Assembly: GCF_003590095.1 (NCBI RefSeq) | Contig: NC_039479.1 | Location: 10,416,001 to 10,480,000 of the forward strand | DNA from: Trichoplusia ni | Lineage: Eukaryota > Arthropoda > Insecta > Lepidoptera > Noctuidae | Direction: 5' to 3' | Length of the DNA: 64,000 nucleotides | In this document: in pieces, positions 19,610 to 31,445 of the stretch | Layout: each line of letters begins with the position of its first letter | How positions within the stretch are numbered: the first letter of the stretch is position 1 | Translations under genes and position numbers: made by a program | The notes under the pieces: generated by a model | Databases searched by the model: none | Told to the model about the DNA's origin: nothing | The model's input: only the letters and a program-made list of their open reading frames with translations

Positions 19610-22519
19610 TAATTAATATTAAGCCCTCTGTAGTTGATCTGTTTAACGACAAAACTAATATCCTTTTAATACTGGCCGCAAAATGACAGATTTGGATTTA
19701 CGATCCGAATTGCAGCATTATGTTTCTGACTCACGATTAGAACCTTAATTGGAAAACTGTAACAAATGACATAATATTAACTGTGCTTATTAGTAACTAA
19801 CTAAAAGAATATTGTTCCCACGCGAATTTGTACAGTTAATGAAATAGACTGAAATACATAACTAAATCTTTGTTTAACTCATATGTAAAGTAAATTAAAT
19901 TTGATTGGGTACCACATTTGTATATCAATCCTTATTTTTATTAAATGTTGCATATAAGGACTCCGGTTGCTTGTTTTATCTTACTTTACTCAAATTTATA
20001 CAAAACTTATCATCAATTTGTGACTTCAAAATCGACTATCATATTATATTGGAGCCCGATGAATAGTTGTTCATTTAAGCGAACAAAAAATGTTGATTTC
20101 GTGACAAACTTTTGTCACGAAGTTTGGTATTCAAACTTTTTGATATTGATTAATTTGAGGACCCATATCATGTGTGTGTTCATATTCGATTTTTTTTAAG
20201 TGCAAACTACCTAAATTCGATAAACAAAATTGTAGGGTGAATTTTAAAACACTGATTGCAATACATGACAAGGATTATGCGCGAACTATGAATATGTTTG
20301 ACTTGTAAATATCAAAAACAACCCTGGTCGCGTCCTCACATTTGCAGGAGGTACGGGATCGCTTTCGCTGAGTCTGGACAACTCTGACGAGGATGTTATA
20401 CTAATTCCACTACTAATCCGATTGTAAATATTAATAGCAACAAAAACCCTTAACAATTAATCCAAGAACAATAGGCATTACAAAGTGAATTAAAAACCTG
20501 ATTGATATCGTACAATACAACTTCATATAGTCACCTTGTTTGCCTTTCACCCCTCCCCCTCCCTACAATGCGAGCTGCGCACGCGCCGCCTTTTGTTCTA
20601 ACCTCTGATTAATAGTAAGCAATCATAACACACGGTACTTGAGGCTTATTTATGCGTCTCCACGTTGTATTTAGGAGGCTAAAATTGTAGCCTGCAGCGA
20701 GGTTAGGAAAGTGTAGCATATCTAGGCTAAATGGCCTATCTAGATTAGTCTGAGATTACATATACGCCTTGAATAATGCGAGCTACCAATCAATTCGTGT
20801 CATAAGCACAATAGAGCAAGACTAATATAACGTAAATAAAATATCTGTAAGTACTTAAAAAGGACCTTATTCCTGTTAATCTAGACCCTATTTTTATACT
20901 TATATCTACTTTTAATAAAGTCCGGCACTGGACTATCGCTTATTCACATTTACCTGGTACGCGCTAGGGGTGTGCAATTTTTTTACGAAATATAAATGTT
21001 TCAAATTAAGGTGATATTATCAGCAAATATTTAAGACTCTATTCTGTCAGGAAAACCACAGCAAATATCAAGAAAACAAACATTCAATGTAATTTCTGAC
21101 TAGATATTTGACCTGGTTGTCTTTAATGTGTTTTACGAGCTTTCTACTATAAACGTTCCCACTGCTTTCATTAGATTTTCCCTTTTCATTAATCTTTCGT
21201 CGGCGGACGGGTGCAACTGACCAACAACCTATCTGACCTTCACAACTCATTTTACAGGATAACCAATATTCTCTTGGATGTAGGATAAATTGTTCGTCAG
21301 AAATATATTGATCGACCGTCCAGTCTATTTGATAATGGTAGTAAGAATTGTCGCACGTTTTAAAGTATTGAGAGGCCTTAGCATGTTTAAAAATATACGC
21401 ACATAAAGACTAAGATTTAGGATTGAAATTAATATAGGCCCTTAATTTAAGTTTTTATGTTGTTTTTATGCTTAGTTAATGTGGGGTGCAATCGGCGCCT
21501 TATACTACTAAGCCATCCATGCTGTCAAATCAAATCGGTTGCCTTACAATAAGCCTGGCTAGGGCTGCGCTTCTACCAGAGCTGTGCTGGTCGAGGCGAG
21601 GACATCCCTCGCTACGAATCCTCACACATCTCTCTTTAAAAGGCAGCCTTATAATGTAATCACACGTTTTATTAAATGCTCATTCAGTTATATTTTTGAT
21701 TTACCTCTTACTCAATGAGACCAAGCGGATAAGCTCATGCGTCATTGCTCTTAGAGATTGGAAGCTTAAAGTTAGTGACCAAGTAACTAGGGCCTGTTTC
21801 AGACTCATGTGTCAACTGCAACAAGTTGTGTTAAGTAAGTATTGCGACACCGATACGTATGCCTCAAGATACCGACGATTTATTAAGAGATTTTTATCGA
21901 GTGATATATCTTATAAAGTCTATAACACTTAAATTTGATCTAAGTAATATCATTTTCAAAGTTATAATGTCATAGACACATGCCTTAGATTTTCTTCGTA
22001 TTGAAACATGATTCATCACACTTATTCACATGCGGTTATATGATTGCGGCACTATGATTGTCATTTTAAGTTTACTTATGATTTCTATCCATACAATGAT
22101 TTTCAAATGGTACACTGTTTCATTAAGTCGTCTATTTTTGTTTCAATCAATTTTATACCTTAAATACAGCTGTTGAAAAATCATAATCTGTAACATGTAA
22201 GTCGAGGAGACTGAGCATTGTCACGTGCATCCATCATAAAATACAAAAAGCATTTAACATTTAAAGATCATCACTGTAGCGATCTATTAAGATCTTTATT
22301 TGATCTGCTCATGATTTGCACCGCATTTAAAGTGGAACACGTAACATGTTACCGCTTTATATAATAACAGTATTAACCGGCGCAAGCGCAGATACTTACG
22401 TTCCGAGAAACAGACTATCCAATTAAATCGATAGCCTTTGTGGTCAGATAACATAAGTATATGCAGTATTATAGGCCAGACTAATAAAATGACTATTTAT
22501 GTTACAGAACTAGATTTTG
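19610..22519. other. Noncoding stretch
   Basis: I found no gene. At about 20540-20600 there is a C-rich patch followed by GCGAGCTGCGCACGCGCCGC, which is unusual for this AT-rich region. At about 21485-21640 is a moderately GC-rich stretch (..GAGGACATCCCTCGCTACGA..) whose texture suggests an old interspersed repeat. Confidence 0.3.
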
Positions 22520-22795
22520 ATAAGCGCTTATGATATGTATTTTAAAAGTATTTTCCCCAAGATTTTGTTTTGTTTCACCTGTCCCGTTGTCTTTCTATCT
22601 GACTGTCGGTCTGAAACCAAATCTGTAAATTGAATTTGATCTACTTCCTGATTTCCGATTGAGCTGAAATTTTGACGGCATATATTTTTATTGCATTTCA
22701 ATGATATATTATGAAACGAAATATATCTGATTTGTTGCTGGAGCAGGAAGGTGGAAATAACAGCTCCGCTAAAATACACGACCTAGTTTTCTAAT
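22520..22795 (-). repeat. Probable lepidopteran interspersed repeat
   Basis: On the minus strand it reads ..TTTCAGCTCAATCGGAAATC..GACAACGGGACAGGTGAAAC.., phrases I associate with a common non-autonomous repeat in moth and butterfly genomes. The open frame here is incidental. The boundaries are approximate. Confidence 0.45.
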
Positions 22796-22919
22796 TCGAT
22801 TCGTTTGAATAGTCTTTTCGAGTACTTAGATTTCAAAGCATCTGAAAGTTTGTTTTATCTTGTCCATAACTGTTTTTTATAGTGCCTAATATGTTAGAGT
22901 AAGAATAATTAAAAATAAA

Positions 22920-23199
22920 ATATATAATAGAAAAATGTCCCGAGTCACGATGTTAGTTACCGTACTCCTCCGAAACGGTGCGACCGATTCTTGTAAAATT
23001 TTGTACACATATTGGGTAAGCCTGAGAATAGAACAACATCTATTTTTCATACCCCTAAGTGATAAGGGTTGCTCACACTAAAAAAAAAATAATTTTTGGA
23101 CGAAATTATTTATTTTAATTTTTTTATAATGTGGCATTAAAAATACATACAACTAGAAAAAAAACATTCGGCAAAACAACTTTTGCAGGGTCAGCTAGT
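22920..23199 (+). mobile_element. Helitron-like non-autonomous element, second family
   Basis: It starts near ATATATAATAG, contains GTACTCCTCCGAAACGGTGC, and ends TTTTGCAGGGTCAGCTAGTA with a terminal CTAG at 23195-23198. The inner half is A/T runs. A short fragment of the same family, inverted, lies at about 37433-37453 (..CCGTTTCGGAGGAGTAT..). Confidence 0.55.
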
Positions 23200-23940
23200 A
23201 ATATTATAATATTTTGCATATACAATTTCGTTAAAATCTTTCACGTCGAAAAGTGTAGCAACTGACATTGTGATACGAGAGTTTTACATAAAATAACACT
23301 TGCTAAAATTATAACGTAATTAGAAATTACGTTCGGTTATTTGGGATAACCTCATTGCTAACTTATAGTTGCAAGACACATCGGGAAATAAATGCGACTT
23401 CACAAATAATGATGATCTATTATACATTTATGAGGTCAACGTTACACGCAATCTAAACGCGATTGCTTTACTTATAAAAAGCTTTATACAGACATTGCAA
23501 AACGTCTTTACTTGATTAAGCAATAAAATGATCTCACGAAGTATTCTAAAGTAATTTATATTATGAGTTAGTAAATAAATAAACAATTACACGTGTTATA
23601 TTGATGTTCAATGACATTACAGATTTAGTTCACTAATTTACATTCTAATTCGTGACTTATTTGTATTAGTACAGAGTACATTATTGAGTAATCAATCTGA
23701 ATCTGTCAGTGCTAGATTTAATGTGATAAAAGGGAGGTAATGTAACAATGAATAGTAGCTTGTTTGGAACTAGTATTGCAATTAAATATTTTGTAAAGTT
23801 ATTCGTGTAGGTAGGTACTGCATCTTAGCATTAGCATTTACTTAATATTATAGTTTAGGTATATTTTTTATCTCGAAATTAAGTCAAGATTCCATTTTTT
23901 TTTAGATTTTTTTTTATAAGGCATAAGAAAAAAAACATAT

Positions 23941-24265
23941 TTGAGGATTGGATTAACTTACCTAAGTGACATCCAATCGTTATTTTATGAAGGTTGATCT
24001 GAAATATAATTGATTAACAGAGTAGTATTCCCATTCGCTACTGTGTGGCATCGCGAATTTTTTCAGAGAATAAAAAAAAAAGTTTTTTAGTCTATGGCAA
24101 CTCACAACTAAACGTCACTGATTTAGAGCTAACCATGATTTTGTGGGTCCCATTATGCCAGGGTTCAGCTATTGATGCTGGGGTTGGGGTGGGTGATTAT
24201 ATTTCAGATCAACCTTCATAAAATAACGATTGGATGTCACTTAGGTAAGTTAATCCAATCCTCAA
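23941..24265. mobile_element. 325-bp MITE with perfect 70-bp terminal inverted repeats
   Basis: The first 70 bases (23941-24010, TTGAGGATTGGATTAACTTA..) and the last 70 (24196-24265) are exact reverse complements. Such identity suggests recent transposition. A 3-bp ATT can be read as flanking target duplication, but it overlaps the ends and is uncertain. The inner part 24011-24119 recurs, inverted, at 29533-29650. It encodes nothing. Confidence 0.85.
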
Positions 24266-24310
24266 TTTTATTTCATGTTGATCTGAAATATAATTGATTA
24301 ACAGAGTAGT
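24260..24310 (+). repeat. Left 51-bp arm of a 5.4-kb inverted-repeat-bounded segment
   Basis: This stretch (CCTCAATTTTATTTCATGTT..GATTAACAGAGTAGT) is the exact reverse complement of 29626-29676. Its first six bases are shared with the end of the MITE. The two arms face each other across 24260-29676. Confidence 0.8.
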
Positions 24311-24447
24311 TGTTCAGAGATTGAGGCATAATGGGTACATCTTATAAGCCTGGATATGATGAATAACGGTTAAGGCTTTATAATTATTAAGATATCTATT
24401 TATAGTGGCATATTATCCTAATATTAGTATCTATATTTGTTTTTATC

Positions 24448-24803
24448 CATATATTCTGTCATACACATTGATTATTGATCAACTATTAATTTTCATTTTT
24501 TATAAAATTAGTCTGTAGTAATTAACAAATTTTTCTAAATGCCAAATTTGTAAGCCAAAAGGGCAGAACATGTTGATGCATATATTGTCCTTATATTTTC
24601 ACCACATCAAAAAATGTTTAATACATATATTCTGTCATACACATTGATTATTGATCAACTATTAATTTTATTTTTTTATAAAATTAGTCTGTAGTAATTA
24701 ACATTTTTTTTCTAAATGCCAAATTTGTAAGCCAAAAGGGCAGAACATGATGATGCATATATTGTCCTTATATTTTCACCACATCAAAAAATGTTTAATA
24801 CAT
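24448..24803. repeat. 176-bp tandem duplication
   Basis: CATATATTCTGTCATACACA starts at 24448 and again at 24624. The copies include ..GCCAAAAGGGCAGAACATG.. and end ..AAAAAATGTTTAATACAT. They differ at only a few positions and by short indels in T runs, so the duplication is fairly recent. Confidence 0.85.
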
Positions 24804-25009
24804 GTTTTAGGCAAATAAATACTTCTTTATCTTTGTTCTATTACTGAGATTAATGTAATATGAGTTTTTAAGTGGAACAATGAACAAATTTTATGTTATG
24901 TTACACATGTTTATGCAAATAAATATATCTTTATCAATTGTTCCACATATTGTGGAGACTGTGTCCACCAATTTCATGATTGACTATTAATTACCAATTT
25001 GTGCTCTTT

Positions 25010-25370
25010 TTGACATCAATGTAACTATGACTTTTTTTAAGTCATACAAATTTCCTGCACCTTGTGCAATTTGATACTTAACCATTAGCTTTTAACAATG
25101 TAACTATGGATTTTGAGTAAGACACATTTCCAATACATAGTGATATTGTGTACAGTTTGATAATTAATTATTCATTATTAACAATGTAACAATACATTTT
25201 TAGTAACAAATTTTCTACACATTGTGTTAATTGTGTCAAACAATTTGATAATTATTTTTAATTATTTACAATGTAATTATGATTTTTTTAATAATACAGA
25301 TTTTCTTCATATTGTTTTAATTTTGCCATAAAATTAGATAATTAGTTACTAATTTTTGCTCTTTTTTAGC
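25010..25370. repeat. Decayed tandem repeat, about 80-87 bp per unit
   Basis: CAATGTAACTATGA or a variant recurs at about 25017, 25096, 25182 and 25269. Each is followed by a T-rich stretch, a ..TTTCCTACACATTGTG..-like stretch and a ..TTTGATAATTA.. end. The units have diverged strongly. Confidence 0.6.
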
Positions 25371-28179
25371 GCAGTAATAATAAGAGTATTTAAGGTACTG
25401 CAAATATTTCTTATTTATAAGCTATTAACAAGAAATAACAAGATGATAATGAGATATTCCATTTACTGTCAGTTGCAGTTTGTAAGTCACTCAATTATGA
25501 TTAAAATTAAATTAAATTTTTTGTCACTGCAGTTGTCGGTTCCTAAGACATGAGCTATAAGGCCTTGCAAAGGTAGTAGAACCTACAACCAAACCACCTT
25601 TTTCCCTGATTAAACTCAAGAGCATTCCTGCTGCTCTTGCAGATGTACTGCTGGAGTGTGGGATACAGCTGTCAGCAGGTATAATTTTGATACCTGATTA
25701 ACTGTTTTGAAGGCCAAGGGTAAAACTTTTAATATGGTAAAGTTAACTTATTTCAGGTATTGGTTAAGGCTACAAGGATCTTTAAATCTTAGAAGTTAGC
25801 CATAATTTATGATCTTAAAAGTAAAAAGTACATTATGGTTCCTTTCCTTTTTTACTGAGAGTAAGGTTGGTTATCACAATTCTCATCTTATTAATTGTCA
25901 GGGTGTGACATGGGCTATGTTATTTAGTTTAATGTATGAGAGGGCGGCTAGTACCCATTGAGCAGCTATCCAAGCTAGGAGTTAGAAGATTTTTGTGTCT
26001 TGGTTCAAATAAATCACTAAATAATTCTGTGTCTTCAGATACAGGTGTATTGTATGTTTCATTAACATAATATATGTATGTTTGTGTCTATTGTCAACAG
26101 AGTTATTCCTGTGCCATATAATTATGTTCTAGCCTATTTTGTCATCATGTTGCTTGTAACCAGTTGTTGCAAGTTCTATTTAATAACCATCTATACTTTC
26201 TTAACCGATAAGCAATATGTTTATAATATTGTGTTTTGAGGCAGCTAGCAGATGAGTCAGCTGGTTCAATACAAAATATGGGGTCTGGCTTTCTGTAATA
26301 CAGGCAAATCTCAATCTGAGTAAGCCTCTCAGAAATCCTTTGTTATCCATACCTAATTCCTCTCCCATCTTTAGAGTCAATGCTGATTTGTGGAAATTTA
26401 GGGTTTTGAAGCTAGCTCCATTCTCTAAACTTTCTATTAATGTTTCCTAATTAATAAGGGTGAAGATCAAAATAGGATCCCGGTTACTGCTTTGTTGACA
26501 CAGATGGTAACATGATGGTTAATGAGCTATCTAACGTTGGCTTCTAACTGCTTCCCCTAAGAGATGCTTTTTGTCAGGGCACCTAGTCTGCTCAGTGTGT
26601 GTTGTCGGTTAAAAATCCCAAAATTGGGTGAATAAGAACTTAGTGACTTTTTGCTTTGTCATTATTAATATTCTGAAACATTTAGTAAGGTAAACAAATG
26701 TTGGGAATGCTTAAAAAACATATTCATGTCCACTAAGTATTGATGCATATACATTTAGTGTTTAGTAGCATTAATGTTATTGGGTGCCTCACTTCTTAGA
26801 GATGTGTGTGTCACATTGTTTTTATTGCTATAGATAAACTTGTGGGGCCCAAAATCTATTGATAACGAAACAAGTATGGTTTTTTCGTTGACTTACATGT
26901 GGAACTGAGCACTATTTATCTTACTTATGTATTTGCAGCCATGTTACTCTGGCTGTATAATCTTGCAATGTGTTTTAATCCAGTTAATATTATGTTCTAA
27001 TTGATGTATTAAATGCAAGTCATCATTCTAAACAAGGCACCACACTACAATTGTTTTCGCCATTACAATGTGTCACCATTCTATTAGAAAAGCTTTAGAA
27101 ACTAGTTCTAGTATACATTTTCTATAATGTTCTTATAGTTTCGGATTATGTAATGGGGCCCCATCTTAGGTCAGTTGACAGCATCAAGATTGCTATTGTT
27201 ATGCAACAAGGCTAAGTACTTAACTTGTTCTATTATTTTTTGTGTGTGTTTGAACATAACCTCTTGGGCAGGTTCACAGAAGGTTCCCAACAATCTTGCC
27301 AATTTGCTGATTGGGCAGTGTTTAATATCATTGATATTTAGTATCTCTATAGGAGTTGCATTCTTGCTGTATTTCTGATGTTAACTAGTCTCTATTCATA
27401 GTAAACCTAAAGTATTTATTGCACTAATATACTTTAATCATAGTTAACAATGAGGGAAAATCATTTAGATAAATGTGAGTGTAGCCCCTCTGTCAGCCAG
27501 ACATTTATACTGATTCTAATCAATGGGTGGTCATTCAGACAACAGTTTGTTAAATTTCTAGTCTGTAAGGACTGTGGGTGCTGTACATGGACTACATGGA
27601 ATTGCAGTAAATTTATATGACATTTTTCAAACTCAAAGCGGATTAATTTTTCTGAGTTTAGGTGTTATTGAACCTAAGGAATCAGTTTTATCTTAAGACT
27701 GTGCAAGACATGTGATATTGATGGTCCAAGGTTCCCATATCCACAATTTGAAAACTATAATATTTTTCTATATATATTTTTGGTTTTCAGTTAAGAACAA
27801 ATCTGATCTGTCCGTTGAGTTTGGTGGTCTTAAGAATATTAAATCTTTAGACATATATGTATATAGATAGAAATTTTTACTGTGAGTGCATATTTGTACA
27901 GCCCCTAACTCATGAGTTATTGATGGTCTGACACATATTGTTGATTTCATTTATATGTATATTGTTTATGTAAACAATGTTATGTTCAAGTATTTTAAGG
28001 TACATTAGTGGTGGTATGTTCACAACATGAAAGACAGTTAGATATATTACATATACCTGGTTGACAATTGCCTGCTGGATGCATGGCATGGTGTACCCTC
28101 TCGGGGCCACCCTTCCTGTGTCCTGTTCAGCGAGGGTGTCACAGTTGTATCATACCACTCTTGGGTCCACCTTGCTGTG
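25371..28179. other. Noncoding stretch inside the 5.4-kb segment
   Basis: I found no gene. The sequence is T- and GT-rich and has a different texture from the flanks, with fewer A runs and more GG and CC pairs. No known repeat was recognised. Confidence 0.3.
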
Positions 28180-28704
28180 CTAGCACTTTGGTTTGATGCC
28201 GGACCACTTATGTTTTCCACAGTCCTTGCTTAGGTTTAGAGGTGGTATTCGGTTATAACTTTTGTTATACATTCTTGATAGGTGCATTGGTCTTGTTTCT
28301 ATCTTGAGCCTCGAATCCACCTCGAAGAGTGTCACCATTGGTTCTTGTTGTGGACTGTGAGAACCAGTGAACATAGTATGTTCTTCATCAAAACTGTCGT
28401 ATCTCGTACGAAGTTTTGATCTTCGAGCTGTCTCGCGTACAAGCTCGGTTATACTTAATGCATGTTGTTGTATCAAAGTTGCGGGCTCGCGTCCCGAACT
28501 TTGTAGTAATGCATGTTCTTTGTGTAACATCAAAGTTGCGGGCTCGCGTCCCGAACTTTGTAGTAATGCATGTTCTTTGTGTAACATCAAAGTTGCGGGC
28601 TCGCGTCCCGAACTTTGTAGTAATGCATGTTGTTTGTGTACCATCAAAGTTGCGGGCTCGCGTCCCGAACTTTGTAGTAATGCATGTTGTTTGTGTACTG
28701 TCAA
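28180..28704 (-). CDS. Unrecognised 174-codon open frame running through the 57-bp array
   Basis: The N-terminal half is four copies of a 19-residue unit (core HALLQSSGREPATL) encoded by the 57-bp satellite. The C-terminal half is non-repetitive: SITELVRETARRSKLRTRYD.., ..VTLFEVDSRLKIETRP.., ending ..DCGKHKWSGIKPKC. Because 57 is a multiple of three, the repeats stay open in several frames on both strands, so openness alone is weak evidence. The non-repetitive part looks somewhat protein-like, perhaps from a retroelement, but I recognise no domain. It may be noncoding. Confidence 0.2.
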   Translation of the reverse strand: MTVHKQHALLQSSGREPATLMVHKQHALLQSSGREPATLMLHKEHALLQSSGREPATLMLHKEHALLQSSGREPATLIQQHALSITELVRETARRSKLRTRYDSFDEEHTMFTGSHSPQQEPMVTLFEVDSRLKIETRPMHLSRMYNKSYNRIPPLNLSKDCGKHKWSGIKPKC

Positions 28705-28737
28705 AATTGCGGGCTCGCGTCCCGAACTTTGCAGTAG
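28459..28737. repeat. Tandem array of 57-bp palindromic units
   Basis: Five units start with TGCATGTT at 28459 (51 bp, shortened), 28510, 28567, 28624 and 28681. Each holds a 30-base near-palindrome: CAAAGTT, G, CGGG, a seven-base loop, CCCG, AACTTTG. The array is GC-rich in an AT-rich setting. Units 2-4 are almost identical and unit 5 has small changes. A sixth unit lies at 29013-29070. Confidence 0.9.
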
Positions 28738-28955
28738 GGTTTATCAGAGCTACGACGTCTCGCGAAGAGCCCGATCTTCGAGCTAAAGTCTCTCGTACCC
28801 GCTCGGTTCATGCATGTCTTTAGTACTTCGCATCATCTCACATCATATTTGTGTCCTTGTTCACTGAACCTAAAATCAGAGAAAACCTAACCTATTGGCC
28901 CCCCTCTTTGAGGTTATGGGTCAGTGTTCCATCGTTTATATTCCGTAATTTGGGG
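28681..28955. repeat. Direct duplication, copy 1 (275 bp)
   Basis: This copy starts with unit 5 of the palindromic array and runs through GTTTATCAGAGCTACGACGT.. to ..TTCCGTAATTTGGGG. It matches 29013-29288 with scattered substitutions. Confidence 0.85.
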
Positions 28956-29012
28956 GCGCCCACAATTTAACATCGAGCGTGGAGCATCGCGTACTAGCTC
29001 GGTTATACGTAA

Positions 29013-29288
29013 TGCATGTTGTTTTGTGTACTATCAAAGTTGCGGGCTCGCGTCCCGAACTTTGCAGTAGGGTTTATCAGAGCTACGACATCTCGCGAAG
29101 AGCCCGATCTTCGAGCTAAAGTCTCTCGGACCCGCTCGGTTCATGCATGTTTTTAGTATTTCGCGTCATCTCACATCATATTTGCGTCCTTGTTCGCTGA
29201 ACCTAAAATCAGAGAAAACCTCACCTGTTGGCCCCCCTCTTTGAGGTTATGGGTCAGTGTTCCATCGTTTATATTCCGTAATTTGGGG
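29013..29288. repeat. Direct duplication, copy 2 (276 bp)
   Basis: This is colinear with 28681-28955 and includes the sixth palindromic unit. The 57 bases between the copies (28956-29012) share ..TCGGTTATACGTAATGCATG with the entry to the array at about 28441-28464. The whole block is therefore a larger period in which the array expanded in one copy. Confidence 0.85.
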
Positions 29289-29532
29289 TTCCATGTTCCA
29301 TCCCACGGCGATGAACCTAGGGCAAGGGCTGCGTACACGCATCCTGCATTAACTCCGCAGCGCCTTTATAGTCTCGAAGATCACTTTTAAACATCTTGGC
29401 CAGTATTTTCAAGGCTTTTGTATCACTTGGCAATACTTTTTCGACTTGAAATATGCCAAAAACTATTTAAATAACGTAATTAAAGTGTAATTAACAAAAT
29501 CACCACGATGCCGTTAAGTCGCGAAAAAAGAA

Positions 29533-29676
29533 AGTGACGTTTAGTTGTGAGTTGCCATAGACTAAAAAACTTTTTTTTTTATTCTCTGAAAAAATTCGCG
29601 ATGCCACACAGTAGCGAATGGGAATACTACTCTGTTAATCAATTATATTTCAGATCAACATGAAATAAAATTGAGG
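29533..29676 (-). repeat. Right end of the 5.4-kb segment: MITE-related sequence and inverted arm
   Basis: On the minus strand, 29626-29676 repeats the left arm exactly. It continues inward (29625-29533) as ..TATTCCCATTCGCTACTG..AAACGTCACT, which matches 24027-24119 of the MITE. The left arm does not continue this way, so the two ends differ in structure. Confidence 0.8.
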
Positions 29677-30790
29677 CATATCAATTGATATTGAGAGCGT
29701 TTTATAAAGTTAATATCTTCATACAATAATAATATTACTTCATCGATATTATTTATAATTTTTATTTATTACCCTTTCCGCCTGTAAACGAAATCGATCG
29801 ACTAAAGAAATAACGTCACCTTTTCGGTTACGTCAAACCGCACGGCTGTTTAAAACGTATTTGCATTGACACACCAAGGTTACGAGACCGTTTTGTTAAC
29901 TTATTATAACTATAGGACAGTAATGGAGTAAGATTTTGTTAATAAATTGCAATATTTAAAACAGTTTCTTTAAAGGTTTAGTCATTCTTTGGAAATAAAG
30001 GTTTGTCCATGAACAAGGTAGGTGTAGTAGATGTCGGAAATGTAAAACAAAAACGACAAAATATTGATATTTCTTAAGTTCCTTTTTATACCAGTGAGAA
30101 ATAAATTAAAAACCTTTCTCAAAAAGAGAGAAACTCAAAAACAATAGACGGATGTTGCTTTGCAGGAAAACTGTCTCCGTTTGAAAACGTTTACTTTCAA
30201 TAATGTGCTCTAAATGTTTTTGAGGACACTGCAACATACGTAATAACAGTCAAACATGAGGCTTTGGTTTAGATTCATAATTAGTGTTAACAATATTATT
30301 AGTCATCTAAAAAATTATAGGCTCATTAAGAAATTATATCCTCATCATCAATCAAAAAAATCTTATTCACAGCTCTCATCAAAATCATTCAAGTTACGCC
30401 TAACATCAGAATCAAATCTGCGTAACCCTTGTAAAGAGAGTTCAATATAGTTTTGGTTAATCACTAAGCTTTTCATTAAGATTCATCAAAGTTTTATTAA
30501 TAGTTGAGGCCTCTAAGTGCTACAAAGAAACATAAGTCAAAAAATTCAGGGTATTTTAAAAGCTGTCGTAAGGCACGTTCATAATTAGCTATTTAATAAT
30601 GGTTTTCTCACGCGTATGATCGCGCTCGACCCCGCGTCGCGTCAGCTCATGATTAAGGACTCCGGTTGGGTCCGAAACTACTGGCAAGCCCAATAGCCAG
30701 TAAACTGTTGTTAGATAAATAAGTCTCACATAGTCAAAATATTAGCTAAGATAATAAATAATAATAATAAATGCGGACAACATCACATAC
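29677..30790. other. Noncoding stretch
   Basis: I found no gene or identifiable repeat. At about 30600-30660 is a slightly GC-richer patch (..GCGCTCGACCCCGCGTCGCG..). Confidence 0.3.
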
Positions 30791-30794
30791 ATTG

Positions 30795-30983
30795 TTCTGA
30801 ACCCAAAGTAAGTTGCTGAAGCACTTGTGTTATGGAATTCAGATACAACGAAGGTACCACAAACACCCAGACCCGAGACAATGTAGAAATGTGAATTTTT
30901 ACATTGACCCGGCCGGGGATCGAACCCGGGACCTCAGAGCTAGCGAAACCGGTGCGTACGCCACTCGACCACGGAGGTCGTCG
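30795..30983 (-). mobile_element. tRNA-derived SINE, minus orientation (family B)
   Basis: On the minus strand it begins GACCTCCGTGGTCGAGTGGC with box B-like GGGTTCGATCCCCGGCCGGG. A tail of about 110 bp follows (..GTCTCGGGTCTGGGTGTTTG..). The acceptor-stem halves pair only in part (GACC with GGTC), so it is not a working tRNA gene. Confidence 0.75.
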
Positions 30984-31354
30984 AAGATTACTACATAGTA
31001 TTCGAAATAAGTATCTGTACGTCCAAAAACAGGTGTTAAGCATTATTTTAAACAAAACACAGCTGATCATCCTTCAAAAAGAATAAGCTTTTGCAGTTAA
31101 GTTTTAACAGGTACCTTCACTTGGACTTGAGATGATCGGATTACATTGAAGAGAATCATCTTCAAGCTATGTTATGTAACACACCTGTTACATTCTCAAA
31201 ACAAACTAAATACGAGCAAATCCGAGTTATCTAATAGTGTTAAGCAATTTACTGTCTTCATTCAACAAATGACTAATCACTAATAAGACTTTTGTTGGAA
31301 TGAGGCTCATGTAAATTCTGGAGAGAGTGACAATAGGATTTTTTTCTTATTTAG

Positions 31355-31445
31355 ATTTCGTTCCCTTGGGAAATAGCGGAACCCAATATTACTGAGGTTC
31401 CGTCCGTCTGCCTGCCCGTCCGCCTACTTTACATCCGTAATTTAT
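31355..31445 (+). repeat. Fragment of an interspersed repeat (family H)
   Basis: It contains TTCCCTTGGGAAATAGCGGA.. and ..TACTGAGGTTCCGTCCGTCT... It resembles the start of the longer copy at 62560 (..TTACTGAGGCTCCGTTGTGC..). Confidence 0.55.

Noticed and set aside
28367..28823. Plus-strand open frames of 135-139 codons through the 57-bp array
   Set aside because: The unit length is a multiple of three and the unit lacks stops, so several frames are open on both strands without being coding.
28459..29070. CRISPR-like array
   Set aside because: The repeats are directly abutting with no unique spacers, in a eukaryotic setting; it is a tandem satellite.
30904..30983. Possible tRNA gene on the minus strand
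   Set aside because: Internal promoter boxes are present, but the acceptor stem does not pair fully and a family tail follows; it is a SINE.
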